Counted from the stretch's first letter, positions 1 through 9,749 are shown. The stretch is 51,270 nt of DNA from Enterobacter sp. (GCA_022649305.1 JALCNW010000028.1:1-51270); one strand, 5' to 3'. Numbers and translations: made by a program. Notes: generated from the letters alone by a model not told the origin.

Positions 1-3000
1 GGCTGTCACTTTCTTCATGAGTGCTCTGAGCTGTCGTAACGGTATTGTTGATCGCGCTGCCTACAGTCCCGGACAACGCCACCGTCAGGCCGCTCTTCTT
101 CTGCTCAAAGGTTTCGTCACGGGTGCGCTTATCGTGACCAGGATCAATGATGACGCTGCTGCCGCTCAGGCTTAAATCCTTTCCGGCTATCAGGTCTGCC
201 CCGCCAATGTGCGCCTGGTTTCCGGCCGAAATCGTTACGTTACCGCCCGTTGAACCTATGGTGCTAAAGCTCTGGCTCTGGGTGGTACCCGCTTCACGTA
301 GGTCGTGAGTGGATTGACTGCTGCCGATGGTAAACCCGATCCCCCCGCTGCCCATCAGGCCGCTCTTTTTCTCTTCCTTAAAGCGCCATGAGGAGTCGGT
401 GTTGGTGGCCGCCACAATATCGACGTTGTTACCTGCTCCGAGCGCCACGGTATTGTCACCCGCCACCGAGGAGCCTTTCACCAGCAGGTTATTGCCCGCC
501 TGCACGGAGACGTTATCCCCTGAAAGCAGCGTGCCCGCTTCGCGTGTGGCGCTGTCTTCTTCTATCGTGTGGGTCTTCTTGCTGCTGAGGAACCCTTTCT
601 TGGTTTTCGTCTGCTCTTTGTAGTGGTAGTCACTTTCCGTGGCGGTAATCAGATTCACATCCCGTCCTGCGGCCACGCCGATGTCGCCGCTGGCGGTAAC
701 CTGTGCTGCCTCGGTATTGACGTCGCGCCCGGCAATCATCGTGGTGTTGCCGCCGCTGGCAATCTCTGTGCCCTGCTGACGTACGGATTCGTCGATGACG
801 GTTTTCTTACTGCTGTGACTGCTGCTCCCTGTCGTGGTCGCCTCTGCCAGCAGATTGATGTCCCGCCCTGCCTGGATGCCAACACTCCCTTCTGCCGCAA
901 TGCCTGCCGCCTGGCTGGTGACATCCCGTCCGGCAACCAGCGTCACGTTATCACCCGCTGAAATCGTGGTTCTGTCTACGCTGCTCTGATGGCTTTCGCT
1001 GCCGCCCGTGCGGCTGGTCTGTCCGTTGCCCGCCGCGTTCAGGTTCAGGTCGTTGCCTGCCACCAGTTGGGCCGTTTTACCTGCGTCGATGGCGCTCGCT
1101 GACACGGTAAGGTTATTACCCGCCTGCATCACAGCATCCCCGCCCGCAGTAATGCTGCTGCCCTGATTCGTGGTGGACGACGTGCCGGTTGCCGTTACGC
1201 CGCGCCCCGAACGACTTTCGCTCGTTGCAATCTCATTGGAGGCAATGTTGATATCATTCCCCGCCACCATGCCAAGACCGTTACCTGCCGACACGCTGGC
1301 ACCGGTGATGTTGATATCCTGCCCGGCGCGCATCGCCAGCCCGTCAGTCGCTGTGATGGACGCGGTATCGCCCACATCGGTACCGGCAATATGTACATTA
1401 CCCGCATCAATATTCCACTGCTGCGCGCGGGTGATGTTGTTGATACTCCCCGTTACGCTCTCCAGCCCAACGGTCTTACCGCTGATGGCGGAGCCAATGT
1501 TATTGATATCGCCAATGGCGCTCAGATTCAGGTTACCTCCAGCGTTGATGAGTCCCGCGCTCAGGTTGCTGATACTGTTGCTGGCGTCGAGGGAAAGCTG
1601 ATTCGATGCCGCAAGGGTGCTGCCGCTGTTGGTGATATTGCCACCCGCCAGCTGCACATTGTTGCCGCTGATAACGCTGCCGTTCTGAACGGTGACATCC
1701 TTCGGTGACAGATACACTTTAGGCACCATTACCGTCTGGCCATTGATGGAAGACGTTTCCCACCACAGCAGGCTACTGTCCAGGGCCGCAATCTGGGCTG
1801 CCGTCAGGGCCACACCAAACTGCAGGCCCAGCGTCTGCTGCTGTGCGGCGGCGCTGTCCATCAGATAGCGCATCTGATCCAGGTCCGATCCAATCCCGTT
1901 GATGTAGCGGCTGCCGGTCTGGTTGAGAATGGCATTGCTGACATAGCGGGTATCAAACGCCGCATCACCGAGGAAACGGTAATCGCGGTCCGGGTTCAGC
2001 CCTAGCCGATCAAGGAAATAGGACGAGCCGAGGAACGTATTCTGATCGGTATATGCGCTGTTGGTTTCACGCGGGGCATCGCCCGGCTTCATCCCCAGCA
2101 GGGCATACAGGTCATCGTATGCCGCAGCATCAAGCTGGCCCAGGCCGTCGAGTTTTGGATTAACGGTGATGAGATAAGGGCTATCAGGATCGGAGGAGGG
2201 CACAAAATAACCGTTGTTGCCGGAAGGCAGCGGATATGCGCTGGTATCACTGCCTTTGCCAGTGGTGTTATCGAGCGAGGTGCCGCCGCTGAGATCTTTC
2301 AGGGCATCCGTCACAGCATCCCGCCACTGCGGCGTGGTGATATCGAGCGAATCCAGGCCGATAAGCGATTGCGCCTGCTCACCGCTGGCAATGGTCTGAT
2401 TACTGAGTGTGTTCAGGGTTGGCGCGGAAAGCGTATTGCTGAAGCCGTCCGTGTTGGCGGTAGTCAGGGTATTGCTGATATCACGGGTGAAGTTAGCGGT
2501 GATATTGCCACCAGCCTGGATAACGGCACGCACGACCGCGCCCGTGGAGTCCGACTCAATTTCACGCCCGGAGAGTACATACGTTGCGCCACCCGAGGTG
2601 ATGGTTGATGCCGAATAGACGAGATATTCTGTTTCGGAACTGGCCTGATAGCTCTGGTTATTGAGTTGTTCACCCTGCAGGAGGATATCGCGGTTAGCCA
2701 GAATGGTGCTGCCGTTATTGTCCAGCATCATTGCTGCGATGACTAAATTTTTGCCTGACGCGATACGTGCCACGTTTCCGGAGCTAGTGACATCAACCTC
2801 CGTTTTTTTAATCGCAAAACGCTTAGTTTTCCCCGCATCCGTAAAACGCCAGGAGGTGGTGAAGAAAGGCTCGTCCATGGTGCAGGCGCCAGGATACATC
2901 GAGATGCTCATACAGCTACCGACATGGACCTGCGTTCGGGTTTTGACTACAGCAAAACTGTCCTTATCCATATCTTCAAGGCTGAGGTAAATAGAGTCGT

Positions 3001-6000
3001 TCCCCACCCAGGTCGGATTAACGAGAGCAATAACCTGCGTATTTGAATGGCTTCCGTCCCGCTCATTCAACAGATGCGCGGTCTTGATAGTGATATCGCC
3101 TTGCAGCGTCTCAATATTCCCCGACGTGTTAACCACCTCACTGTTCGCTGCACCCGCCGCGTTCTTCTGCATCCACAGGCTGTTGCCCGCCAGGATATCG
3201 CCGTAGACGTTATGGATACGATCGGCATACAGGCGCATGTCGTTCGCGGCGTAGATCAGCGCGGTATTGAGCAAGGTGCCCGCCGCCGTCATCGTCAGGC
3301 TACCCGCCGTGCCGGTGAAACCGTTAACCGTCATGTCACTCAGGCTGGTAAAGGCCACATCGCCGCCCGCCGAAAGACTTCCGGCAGCGTTAAGCAGAAT
3401 GTTTTGCCCGCTGAATGTGCTGCTGGCGTTCCCTGCGGTGAGCTGACCATCGTTGGTAAACTTGCCGCCAGCATTAATCGTAAGGCCGTTCCCCTGCATC
3501 ACGCCGGTATTGATAATGTCACCCTGAGAGGTGACCGCCAGCGTTTTACCCGCCGCCAGAGTACTGGCGTGGTTAAGCGCACTCACCAGCTTCAGCGTAA
3601 CATCCCCCAGGGCGACAATTTGCCCGTCGCCGCGCATCGTACTGCTGTCGAGCAAGAGATTGCCCGCACTGAAGAGCCTGCCGCTGGCCGTGTTGTTCAC
3701 TTCATCGCTGTTAACCCCAAGCGAAGAGGTGCCCAGCACCGTACCGCTGTTGGCGATATTTTGGTAATTCAGAAGCAGGTCTGCTCCCTGCAAGGTGCCG
3801 CTGTTGGTAAGCGTGTTCCCGCGCAGTTCGGCGCTATCAGCCACAATGAAGCGACCAGTGTTAACGGCCTTCACTACCGCAGCGAGCAGTTTTACCGCCT
3901 GAATCAGCCCGCCGTTAGTCAGCTCAGAAGAATTCAGCGTGAGCGCGCCCGCAGAAAGGATATTGCCGTCGTTTTGCAGCATGGTCGCGGCAGTCACCGC
4001 TGTGTCAGCGCCCTGAAGAGTACCCCGATTAATCACCACCGGCGAAGTCACCTCCAGCCGGTTCTGGCTTACCAGCACGCCACCCGTCGCGTTATTGAGC
4101 GAGTTACTGGCACTCAGGCTCAGGGTGTCGCCCTGCACACGCCCGCTGTTATCAAACATGCTGCCGGTCAGTCGGGTTGCACTGCCCTGAATTTGTCCGG
4201 CGTTCACGATAGTGTTCGCATTCAGCGTCAGCGCACCGGCGCTCAGTAATTTGCTCCCGGCCTGGTTTTCCAGGCGCTGAGCCAGCGTCAGATCAAGCGT
4301 ATCTACGCCGGTTATCTCTGCGCTGCTGGTCAGCGTATTCGCCTTCAGGGTGAGGTTTTTGGCAATCCATTGCCCTGCGTTAATCATGCTTAACGCGGAT
4401 AACGCCAGGCTGCCGTTGGAGGTAATTTTACTCCCTGCCACTGAGGTCAGGTTGCCCGTCAGCGTCGCGTTCAGTGACGATTCGGCCTGAATAGCCCCGG
4501 TGTTGTTCAGCGTACCGGCGGTAAGCAAAATCTGCTGCCCCTGCCACTGCCCGGCGTTATTCACGACGCCAGAGGACAGGGTTAGCTTACCGGTCGTCAG
4601 CAACGCACCGCTGCCGCTGTTGGTCAGCGTTAACAATGGAGCAGCCATCTCAAGGCGAGAGGCCAGCGTCAGGGCGGCAATACCCGTCAGGGTACCGCTG
4701 TTCGTGAGGGTGTCGGCGCGAGCGGTCAGAGTATTGCCCTGCATCACGCCGCTGTTGGTGACTGATACGCCAGATACGCTAACATCGCTGGTTGAAAGCA
4801 GGTTTCCCCGGTTATCCAGCGAGGCAGTGCTCATCTCCAGATTGCCCTGGCTCATGATGTCACCGGTGGTGACAAGCGCGTCGTTGACCGTCGCTTTCAT
4901 CGCCCCCGTTGTCAACAGGGTGCCGCTGTGCTGCCAGTTCTCTGTCGTCAGGCTAAGGGTTTTTCCCTGTACCTGGCCTGCAGTCGTGAGGGCGGTTGAG
5001 GAAAGCGTTAGTGCGCCGTTGGTCAGGCTGCGTGAACCCGCCAGAAGATTAAGTATGCCCGCCGTCAGCGTCATAGCGTTATCGCCCTGCAGCAAACCGC
5101 GGCTATCAAGCCGATCGGCCTTCAGCGACAGGGCGTTACCTGCCACGGTTCCCACGTTGGTCAGGGACATCGCCGTCATGTCGTTAGCATCCTGCGCCAG
5201 CAGAAGCCCGCCCGACGTATTATTCAGTGAGCCGACGTCCAGGAGCAGTGACTTGCCGCTCAGCTCTCCGCTGTTGGTCAGTTGAGCGCCGGAAAGCGAG
5301 AGCGCCGCGTCGCTGGTGATGATCCCGGCGTTTCTCAAATCCTGTAGGGCAAAAGAGAGCGCAGAGGGAGAATAGATCATCCCGCTGCTTTGGTTTTCCA
5401 GCAGGGTGGCAACCAGGGATAAGGTTGTCTGCCCCTGGAGCAGTCCGCTATTGATGATATGCGGCGCATTCAAGTGCAGTGAGTTTGCCGTCAGTACGCC
5501 GCTGTTGGTGAGCGTCGTGCTGTTTGCTACCAGCGTTGCCGCTGAGGTTTTACCCGCGTGCGTCAGGCCGTCGCGTGCCGCCATTGTAAGATTACCGGCG
5601 GCGTTCTGAGTGCCGTTTAGCTCTGCTGTCTGTACTTCAATGGTAACGTCCCGGCCCTGAAGCTGGGATGTCGTCGCGGTATGAAGGGCGCTGCCCTTCA
5701 CAGTGGTCTTCCCGCCCGCGCTGGTTTCTCCGGCAAGCGATGCGCTTTCAGCATTGAGCGTGAGGTCCCCGTCACTGTGCGTGACCGACGTCGCGCCAGT
5801 GGTGAATGTCCCCGCCGTTGCGGTCAGTCCTTTCGCCCCCGAAAGCGTACCGCTGTTGTTGAGTTGCGCGGCACTCAGGTTCAGGATGTCGTCACTGACC
5901 AGTTTCCCGCTGTTATCCAGCTTGCCGCTGGCGACAATCGTGGCGTTGCTTTTCGCGCCAGTGTTACCTTTCAGGGTGACATTACGACCGTCAATCACAA

Positions 6001-7543
6001 GCGTGCTGCCGCTCATCATGGAACCGGTGCTGTTGATGTCGGTCCCCGCGATGCTCAGCCTGTTGCCCTGAAGGGTACCGTCGTGGGTGAAAACCCCGGT
6101 ATTGAGGACGACATCCGAGCCTGCGGACAGCGAACCCCGCGTATTGAGGCTACCCGTTGTGGATGAAAGCGATTTTCCAGCCACGGTGCTGCCGTTGAGC
6201 GCGGCATTACCGGTCGCATTCAGCGTGACGTTACCGCTGGCGTTGGTTTTCCCGCTACTTTCCTGGGTAAGAGACTGACCGCTTAATGCAACATCCGTGG
6301 CGCTCAGATTTCCGCGCTGGGTGATCGCCCCACCTTCCGCCGAGAGCCGATTTCCGGCAACCAACGAGCCGTCAAAGATCGCACTTTGCGTCGCGGTGAC
6401 AGCAAGATTACGCCCGGCCCCGGCCTGAGCCTCTGTGCTTTGGGTGAGTTGTTTTGCGCGTAGTGTCGTATCCCGCCCGGCAGAAAGCGACCCGCCATTC
6501 TGCGAGAGCCCCCCACTACTGGATAACTGAAGATCCTGACCCGCAGAAATCTGAGCGCCATTCAGAACCAGCGCCTCTTGTCCGAACGCAACGATGTCGC
6601 CACCCGCTTTGTGATCGCCTGTCAGGGTAAGACTTTGGCCCTTCGCCGTGAACGCCCCGCTGGACAGGCTGTTGTTCACCACCAGTTTCCCGCTGGCATC
6701 AAGACTGATATCCCCCTGCCTCGCGTTCAGGTTGCCAAGGTTTACCCCCAGCCCTTTTTCGCTGGAGACCAGATGAATGCGGTTGGCGTACATGCCGCCC
6801 AGCGCGCCGGTGTCTACCGCCACCGTCGGTGCGGCACCTTCACCTTTCATCGCACTCACGCTACCGTTTGCCGCCATGCGGTTGGACCCGGCAATGACGT
6901 TCAGGTTTTTTGCATGCAGACTGGCGTTAATCTCGGTGGCACGAGAAATAATGGCGACAGCATCGCTCTGGCTGCCATCCAGACCAGCACCTTCAATGGT
7001 GATGCTGCCTTTGGTGACATCCAGCGATTGCAAAGTGCCATCAGTGCCCAGTACCGGTTTACCGGTGGTCAATGTGGCATTCGGCGTATTGATAAACCCG
7101 CAGCCGTTGCAGGTGATGCCGTAAGGGTTAGCGACCATCACGTTCGCTGCTTTGCCCGCCACTTCGGTATAGCCCTGAAGCTGCGAGCGGTTTGTGCCGG
7201 TCACTTCGTTAATAATGCCTTTGGCTTCCTGCCCGGCTTTCAGGTTGGGGTTGTTCTGGATGATGCCGCCAAGCTGGGTCTGATTAAGCTGCCCGGTGGC
7301 GTTGTTAAGGATCAGTCCCTCTTTCCCGACGTTGTAGTCGTTATATTTGTTGTGGGAAATCCCGGACTGATTAGGCGTTGCGATATTCACAACCGGCACA
7401 CCGTTTGCCGCCTTATCCAGTTGCGTCGTTCCGGTGGGGGAGAGCGTCGCCGCGACGGCGGGAAGCAGTGGCTGTGTGGCTAACAGCACGCTTAGCAACG
7501 CGCTCAACACGCGCTGTGAAAAACAAACCTGATCCTTTTCCAT
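1..7543 (-). CDS. cdiA: CdiA, contact-dependent growth inhibition toxin filament (N-terminal 2514 codons; gene continues past the left edge)
   Basis: Open from the ATG at 7543 to position 1 in the passages I translated, with the frame agreeing at both ends. CdiA is exported by CdiB, forms a cell-surface filament, binds a receptor on a neighbouring bacterium and delivers a C-terminal toxin. Seen: a signal peptide (residues 1-32, ending LPAVAA), a TPS secretion domain with NNPNL and VANPYGITCNGCGF motifs, and a very long run of beta-helical FHA-1 repeats (about 320-1490). A non-repetitive segment (about 1490-1640) at the usual place of the receptor-binding domain carries C1544 and C1554. A Tyr/Pro-type region follows (about 1790-1945), then FHA-2 repeats (about 1950 onward). 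The N-terminus closely matches recalled uropathogenic E. coli CdiA. A GGGA ribosome site precedes the ATG, 12 bp after cdiB. The pretoxin domain, toxin and immunity gene are not in the window, so the toxin type is unknown. Confidence 0.93.
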   Translation of the reverse strand, partial: MEKDQVCFSQRVLSALLSVLLATQPLLPAVAATLSPTGTTQLDKAANGVPVVNIATPNQSGISHNKYNDYNVGKEGLILNNATGQLNQTQLGGIIQNNPNLKAGQEAKGIINEVTGTNRSQLQGYTEVAGKAANVMVANPYGITCNGCGFINTPNATLTTGKPVLGTDGTLQSLDVTKGSITIEGAGLDGSQSDAVAIISRATEINASLHAKNLNVIAGSNRMAANGSVSAMKGEGAAPTVAVDTGALGGMYANRIHLVSSEKGLGVNLGNLNARQGDISLDASGKLVVNNSLSSGAFTAKGQSLTLTGDHKAGGDIVAFGQEALVLNGAQISAGQDLQLSSSGGLSQNGGSLSAGRDTTLRAKQLTQSTEAQAGAGRNLAVTATQSAIFDGSLVAGNRLSAEGGAITQRGNLSATDVALSGQSLTQESSGKTNASGNVTLNATGNAALNGSTVAGKSLSSTTGSLNTRGSLSAGSDVVLNTGVFTHDGTLQGNRLSIAGTDINSTGSMMSGSTLVIDGRNVTLKGNTGAKSNATIVASGKLDNSGKLVSDDILNLSAAQLNNSGTLSGAKGLTATAGTFTTGATSVTHSDGDLTLNAESASLAGETSAGGKTTVKGSALHTATTSQLQGRDVTIEVQTAELNGTQNAAGNLTMAARDGLTHAGKTSAATLVANSTTLTNSGVLTANSLHLNAPHIINSGLLQGQTTLSLVATLLENQSSGMIYSPSALSFALQDLRNAGIITSDAALSLSGAQLTNSGELSGKSLLLDVGSLNNTSGGLLLAQDANDMTAMSLTNVGTVAGNALSLKADRLDSRGLLQGDNAMTLTAGILNLLAGSRSLTNGALTLSSTALTTAGQVQGKTLSLTTENWQHSGTLLTTGAMKATVNDALVTTGDIMSQGNLEMSTASLDNRGNLLSTSDVSVSGVSVTNSGVMQGNTLTARADTLTNSGTLTGIAALTLASRLEMAAPLLTLTNSGSGALLTTGKLTLSSGVVNNAGQWQGQQILLTAGTLNNTGAIQAESSLNATLTGNLTSVAGSKITSNGSLALSALSMINAGQWIAKNLTLKANTLTSSAEITGVDTLDLTLAQRLENQAGSKLLSAGALTLNANTIVNAGQIQGSATRLTGSMFDNSGRVQGDTLSLSASNSLNNATGGVLVSQNRLEVTSPVVINRGTLQGADTAVTAATMLQNDGNILSAGALTLNSSELTNGGLIQAVKLLAAVVKAVNTGRFIVADSAELRGNTLTNSGTLQGADLLLNYQNIANSGTVLGTSSLGVNSDEVNNTASGRLFSAGNLLLDSSTMRGDGQIVALGDVTLKLVSALNHASTLAAGKTLAVTSQGDIINTGVMQGNGLTINAGGKFTNDGQLTAGNASSTFSGQNILLNAAGSLSAGGDVAFTSLSDMTVNGFTGTAGSLTMTAAGTLLNTALIYAANDMRLYADRIHNVYGDILAGNSLWMQKNAAGAANSEVVNTSGNIETLQGDITIKTAHLLNERDGSHSNTQVIALVNPTWVGNDSIYLSLEDMDKDSFAVVKTRTQVHVGSCMSISMYPGACTMDEPFFTTSWRFTDAGKTKRFAIKKTEVDVTSSGNVARIASGKNLVIAAMMLDNNGSTILANRDILLQGEQLNNQSYQASSETEYLVYSASTITSGGATYVLSGREIESDSTGAVVRAVIQAGGNITANFTRDISNTLTTANTDGFSNTLSAPTLNTLSNQTIASGEQAQSLIGLDSLDITTPQWRDAVTDALKDLSGGTSLDNTTGKGSDTSAYPLPSGNNGYFVPSSDPDSPYLITVNPKLDGLGQLDAAAYDDLYALLGMKPGDAPRETNSAYTDQNTFLGSSYFLDRLGLNPDRDYRFLGDAAFDTRYVSNAILNQTGSRYINGIGSDLDQMRYLMDSAAAQQQTLGLQFGVALTAAQIAALDSSLLWWETSSINGQTVMVPKVYLSPKDVTVQNGSVISGNNVQLAGGNITNSGSTLAASNQLSLDASNSISNLSAGLINAGGNLNLSAIGDINNIGSAISGKTVGLESVTGSINNITRAQQWNIDAGNVHIAGTDVGDTASITATDGLAMRAGQDINITGASVSAGNGLGMVAGNDINIASNEIATSESRSGRGVTATGTSSTTNQGSSITAGGDAVMQAGNNLTVSASAIDAGKTAQLVAGNDLNLNAAGNGQTSRTGGSESHQSSVDRTTISAGDNVTLVAGRDVTSQAAGIAAEGSVGIQAGRDINLLAEATTTGSSSHSSKKTVIDESVRQQGTEIASGGNTTMIAGRDVNTEAAQVTASGDIGVAAGRDVNLITATESDYHYKEQTKTKKGFLSSKKTHTIEEDSATREAGTLLSGDNVSVQAGNNLLVKGSSVAGDNTVALGAGNNVDIVAATNTDSSWRFKEEKKSGLMGSGGIGFTIGSSQSTHDLREAGTTQSQSFSTIGSTGGNVTISAGNQAHIGGADLIAGKDLSLSGSSVIIDPGHDKRTRDETFEQKKSGLTVALSGTVGSAINNTVTTAQSTHEESDS

Positions 7544-7555
7544 CTTCCCTGTCCC

Positions 7556-9235
7556 TTAAAAAGCCACCGCCACGCGGTAATAAATATTCAGATGATCCGG
7601 TGCTAACCACGCCGGGTAATCCACCGGCATTCCCAGCGTGAACTGGCTGGAGAACCAACGGTTAGCACTGGTCAGCCCGACCGCAGCGCCCCAGAGCGTG
7701 CCAGAGGCGTAGCGATCAAAGCCGTCTTTTTTAAGCCAGCCGCCATCGAATGCCGCCAAAGCCCCGATCTGCCCAATCCAGGGCAACGAGAAGAGCGAAT
7801 AGTTGAGTTCGTTACGCCAGTAACCACCGTTATCGCCGGAAATATACTGTTCTTTAAAACCGCGCACGGACGCCTCGCCTCCCAGCGTTAAGCGTTCGCT
7901 GCCGTACAGTCGGTCTGGTGACCACTGGAAATAGGCGCTGGAGAGCCAGCTTAATGTGGCCGTGATGGGTTGCTGATAACTGCCGTTGACGCTCCATTTG
8001 CGAAATTCCGCTTTCGGCACATCGCCGTGCTTATCGTGGTCATCTTCCGCGCCCATCCACGGCACGCCCTGAGTGAAGGTCGGATTGAAGGTGGCAACGC
8101 CCGAGATAATTTTCTGCGTGTGGTTAATGCCAAACGAAATGCTGGAGAGCCTGCGACTGCTGGTCGCCAGCAACACGTTATCGAGATAGTTATGGTTGAT
8201 GCGGTGGGTAAAGCCGATAGCGGCGCTGGTTTTGATATCCCCGTTACGGAAAAGCACCCATGAACCCGCCAGGCGGTGCGTTTCGTTATCACCAGTGGAC
8301 CGCCAGAGATAACCCCGGTTGTCGAGGGTGCTGAGATAGTTGCTCCAGCTGTAGCTGTAATCAAATAGCCCATATCCATAGGGCAGGCTAACGCCTGCCG
8401 CGAAGTTTTGCGCATCCTGACGGTTTGAAAAATCGCTACTCCTTCCGCCGCTCACAAACCACTTATCCGCCAGCCCCAGCACGTTATTGCCGAATAAAGC
8501 GCCGTTCAGTTGTCCGGTTCCGGTGCTTTTTTGCCCGCTATTATCAAAACTCACCGAGCCGCTGAGGGGAAATTCGGGCGTCGCCGTCAAATTAACGACC
8601 GAGTAACCAGGGTTTTCACCCGGCAAAATTTCAATCTCAACCGGTGTTTGTCGAACCCGATTGAGCTGCTCCATACCTTGTTCGATATCCCGCAGATTCA
8701 GGATCTTGCCTTCAAGCCCTGGGAACGTCATTTTCAGGGTACGCTCAGGCACGCCTTCAAGGCGGATTTGCTGGAGTTTGCCTTCCAGTACGGCAAGATG
8801 CAGTACGCCCGTAGAGAGATCTTGTTCCGTTAAAAACGCGCGGCTGGTGATATAGCCCCGGCTGATATACCAGTCGGAAATGGAATGAGTCAGCGTATTA
8901 AGCCACGCCAGATCCAGACATTGGTTGATCCACGGTGCAGTAAGCCGGGCGGCGGCAGAGGAGGAAATCAGAGTGGCGTCGGTCAGTTCGATACGTTTAA
9001 TAACGAAACATGGACCCTGGGCTGCGGTGACGTCGTCTGGCTTAACCTGGCGCGGTAATACCACGCTGCGTTCTAGCTCTTCGCGCTGACGCTGGTTCTC
9101 GTTCAGAAGTTGCTGCTGCTGTTGCTGGATAGTATTTCTGTCTGCTGGCGACAACGGGGCTGCCTGCGCAACACAAGACGCTATCAGGCCAAGGCCTGCC
9201 AGCACGATTATTACCGACGTTTTCCCTAACACCAC
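7556..9235 (-). CDS. cdiB: CdiB, two-partner secretion outer-membrane transporter for CdiA
   Basis: TpsB/Omp85-family protein that recognises the TPS domain of CdiA in the periplasm and exports it across the outer membrane. With a GTG start at 9235 it has 559 residues, typical of the family. Order: signal peptide, a Gln-rich stretch (QQQQQQ) like the plug helix and linker, a POTRA region (about 60-190), then a 16-strand-type barrel. The barrel contains the lid-loop motif VRGF near residue 456 and ends in a terminal phenylalanine. I chose GTG because AGGAG lies 5 nt upstream (8 nt for the adjacent GTG at 9232). The reading frame can be extended to a TTG at 9277, but that codon has no ribosome site. 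It is first in an operon with cdiA. Confidence 0.92.
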   Translation of the reverse strand: MVLGKTSVIIVLAGLGLIASCVAQAAPLSPADRNTIQQQQQQLLNENQRQREELERSVVLPRQVKPDDVTAAQGPCFVIKRIELTDATLISSSAAARLTAPWINQCLDLAWLNTLTHSISDWYISRGYITSRAFLTEQDLSTGVLHLAVLEGKLQQIRLEGVPERTLKMTFPGLEGKILNLRDIEQGMEQLNRVRQTPVEIEILPGENPGYSVVNLTATPEFPLSGSVSFDNSGQKSTGTGQLNGALFGNNVLGLADKWFVSGGRSSDFSNRQDAQNFAAGVSLPYGYGLFDYSYSWSNYLSTLDNRGYLWRSTGDNETHRLAGSWVLFRNGDIKTSAAIGFTHRINHNYLDNVLLATSSRRLSSISFGINHTQKIISGVATFNPTFTQGVPWMGAEDDHDKHGDVPKAEFRKWSVNGSYQQPITATLSWLSSAYFQWSPDRLYGSERLTLGGEASVRGFKEQYISGDNGGYWRNELNYSLFSLPWIGQIGALAAFDGGWLKKDGFDRYASGTLWGAAVGLTSANRWFSSQFTLGMPVDYPAWLAPDHLNIYYRVAVAF

Positions 9236-9301
9236 CGTAGCTCCTGCCCAAAGTCCGTTTTCAAACTTGACTGTCAAAAAACGAGCAACTTATGTCAAAA
9301 A

Positions 9302-9325
9302 GTAAATGGTGTAAATGTCAGTAAA
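9302..9325 (+). promoter_or_regulatory. Candidate CpxR boxes upstream of cdiB
   Basis: Three GTAAA pentamers start at 9302, 9311 and 9321. The last pair is GTAAA-N5-GTAAA, the described CpxR box; the first pair has an N4 spacer. They lie about 70-90 nt upstream of the chosen cdiB start, within promoter range. I could not identify convincing -35 and -10 boxes. Control of cdiBA by envelope stress is an inference. Confidence 0.35.
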
Positions 9326-9399
9326 TGAAAATCAGATTGTTTCTGCGCTTTTTAAGATTTTTACCAGGCCAGGCAAAATGGGCAGCAATAAAAATGAAA

Positions 9400-9421
9400 T
9401 GGACGCTATAAAAAGCGTCCA
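9400..9421 (-). terminator. Terminator of the DUF1889 gene
   Basis: Perfect 8-bp inverted repeat TGGACGCT/AGCGTCCA with a 6-nt A-rich loop. On the minus strand a T-rich tract follows. It lies about 28 nt past the stop codon of the gene that ends at 9450. Confidence 0.6.
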
Positions 9422-9449
9422 GATGGATGACTATCAGTAGCGGCTCAAC

Positions 9450-9749
9450 TCACACTAATTCGCGGAGTTGCTCACGCATATAGGAAGAAAAGTATTCGGG
9501 ATTTTTGATAACAATGTGACGACCAGACTCGATCTTTTCAGCCCAGCCAGCCACCTTATTTGTAAAACCGGTATCCCATCCTTCCTGGACACCACGAGTT
9601 GTTACATCGTCTGCGCTTGCGGGCACACCCAGCTCTTTCAGATACTTCAACATCCCCTTCGCGGTACTTTCGTCCATTGACTGTGGCTCTGACACAGATG
9701 TATTCATACCACCGATGAAATCCAAAGCTTTATCAATTACTGCCGGCAT
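9450..9749 (-). CDS. yoaC: DUF1889 family small protein (YoaC-like)
   Basis: A 99-residue soluble protein, mostly helical, that closely resembles recalled enterobacterial YoaC proteins (DUF1889), including the start MPAVIDKALDFIG and the ending KNPEYFSSYM. Length equals the family length when translation starts at the second Met. That ATG has AAGGAT 9 nt upstream, whereas the in-frame ATG 24 nt earlier is less well placed. The function of the family is unknown. It has its own terminator and is divergent from the J-domain gene, so it looks like a single-gene unit. Its place beside cdiBA differs from the E. coli location of yoaC. It sits upstream of cdiB, so it is not positioned as a CDI immunity gene. 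Confidence 0.75.
   Translation of the reverse strand: MPAVIDKALDFIGGMNTSVSEPQSMDESTAKGMLKYLKELGVPASADDVTTRGVQEGWDTGFTNKVAGWAEKIESGRHIVIKNPEYFSSYMREQLRELV

Noticed and set aside
3047..4249. 400-codon plus-strand ORF and many other plus-strand ORFs within 327-7483
   Set aside because: They are antisense shadows of the cdiA frame, produced by its repetitive, stop-poor composition. They have no ribosome sites and are low-complexity with no recognisable domain.
3100..7000. Regular short repeats resembling a CRISPR array or tandem DNA repeat
   Set aside because: The periodicity is that of beta-helical FHA protein repeats. The units vary in sequence and have no constant repeat with unique spacers.
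9450..9749. Small gene near cdiBA as a CDI immunity gene
   Set aside because: It lies upstream of cdiB on the same strand, whereas cdiI follows cdiA. The sequence fits DUF1889/YoaC.
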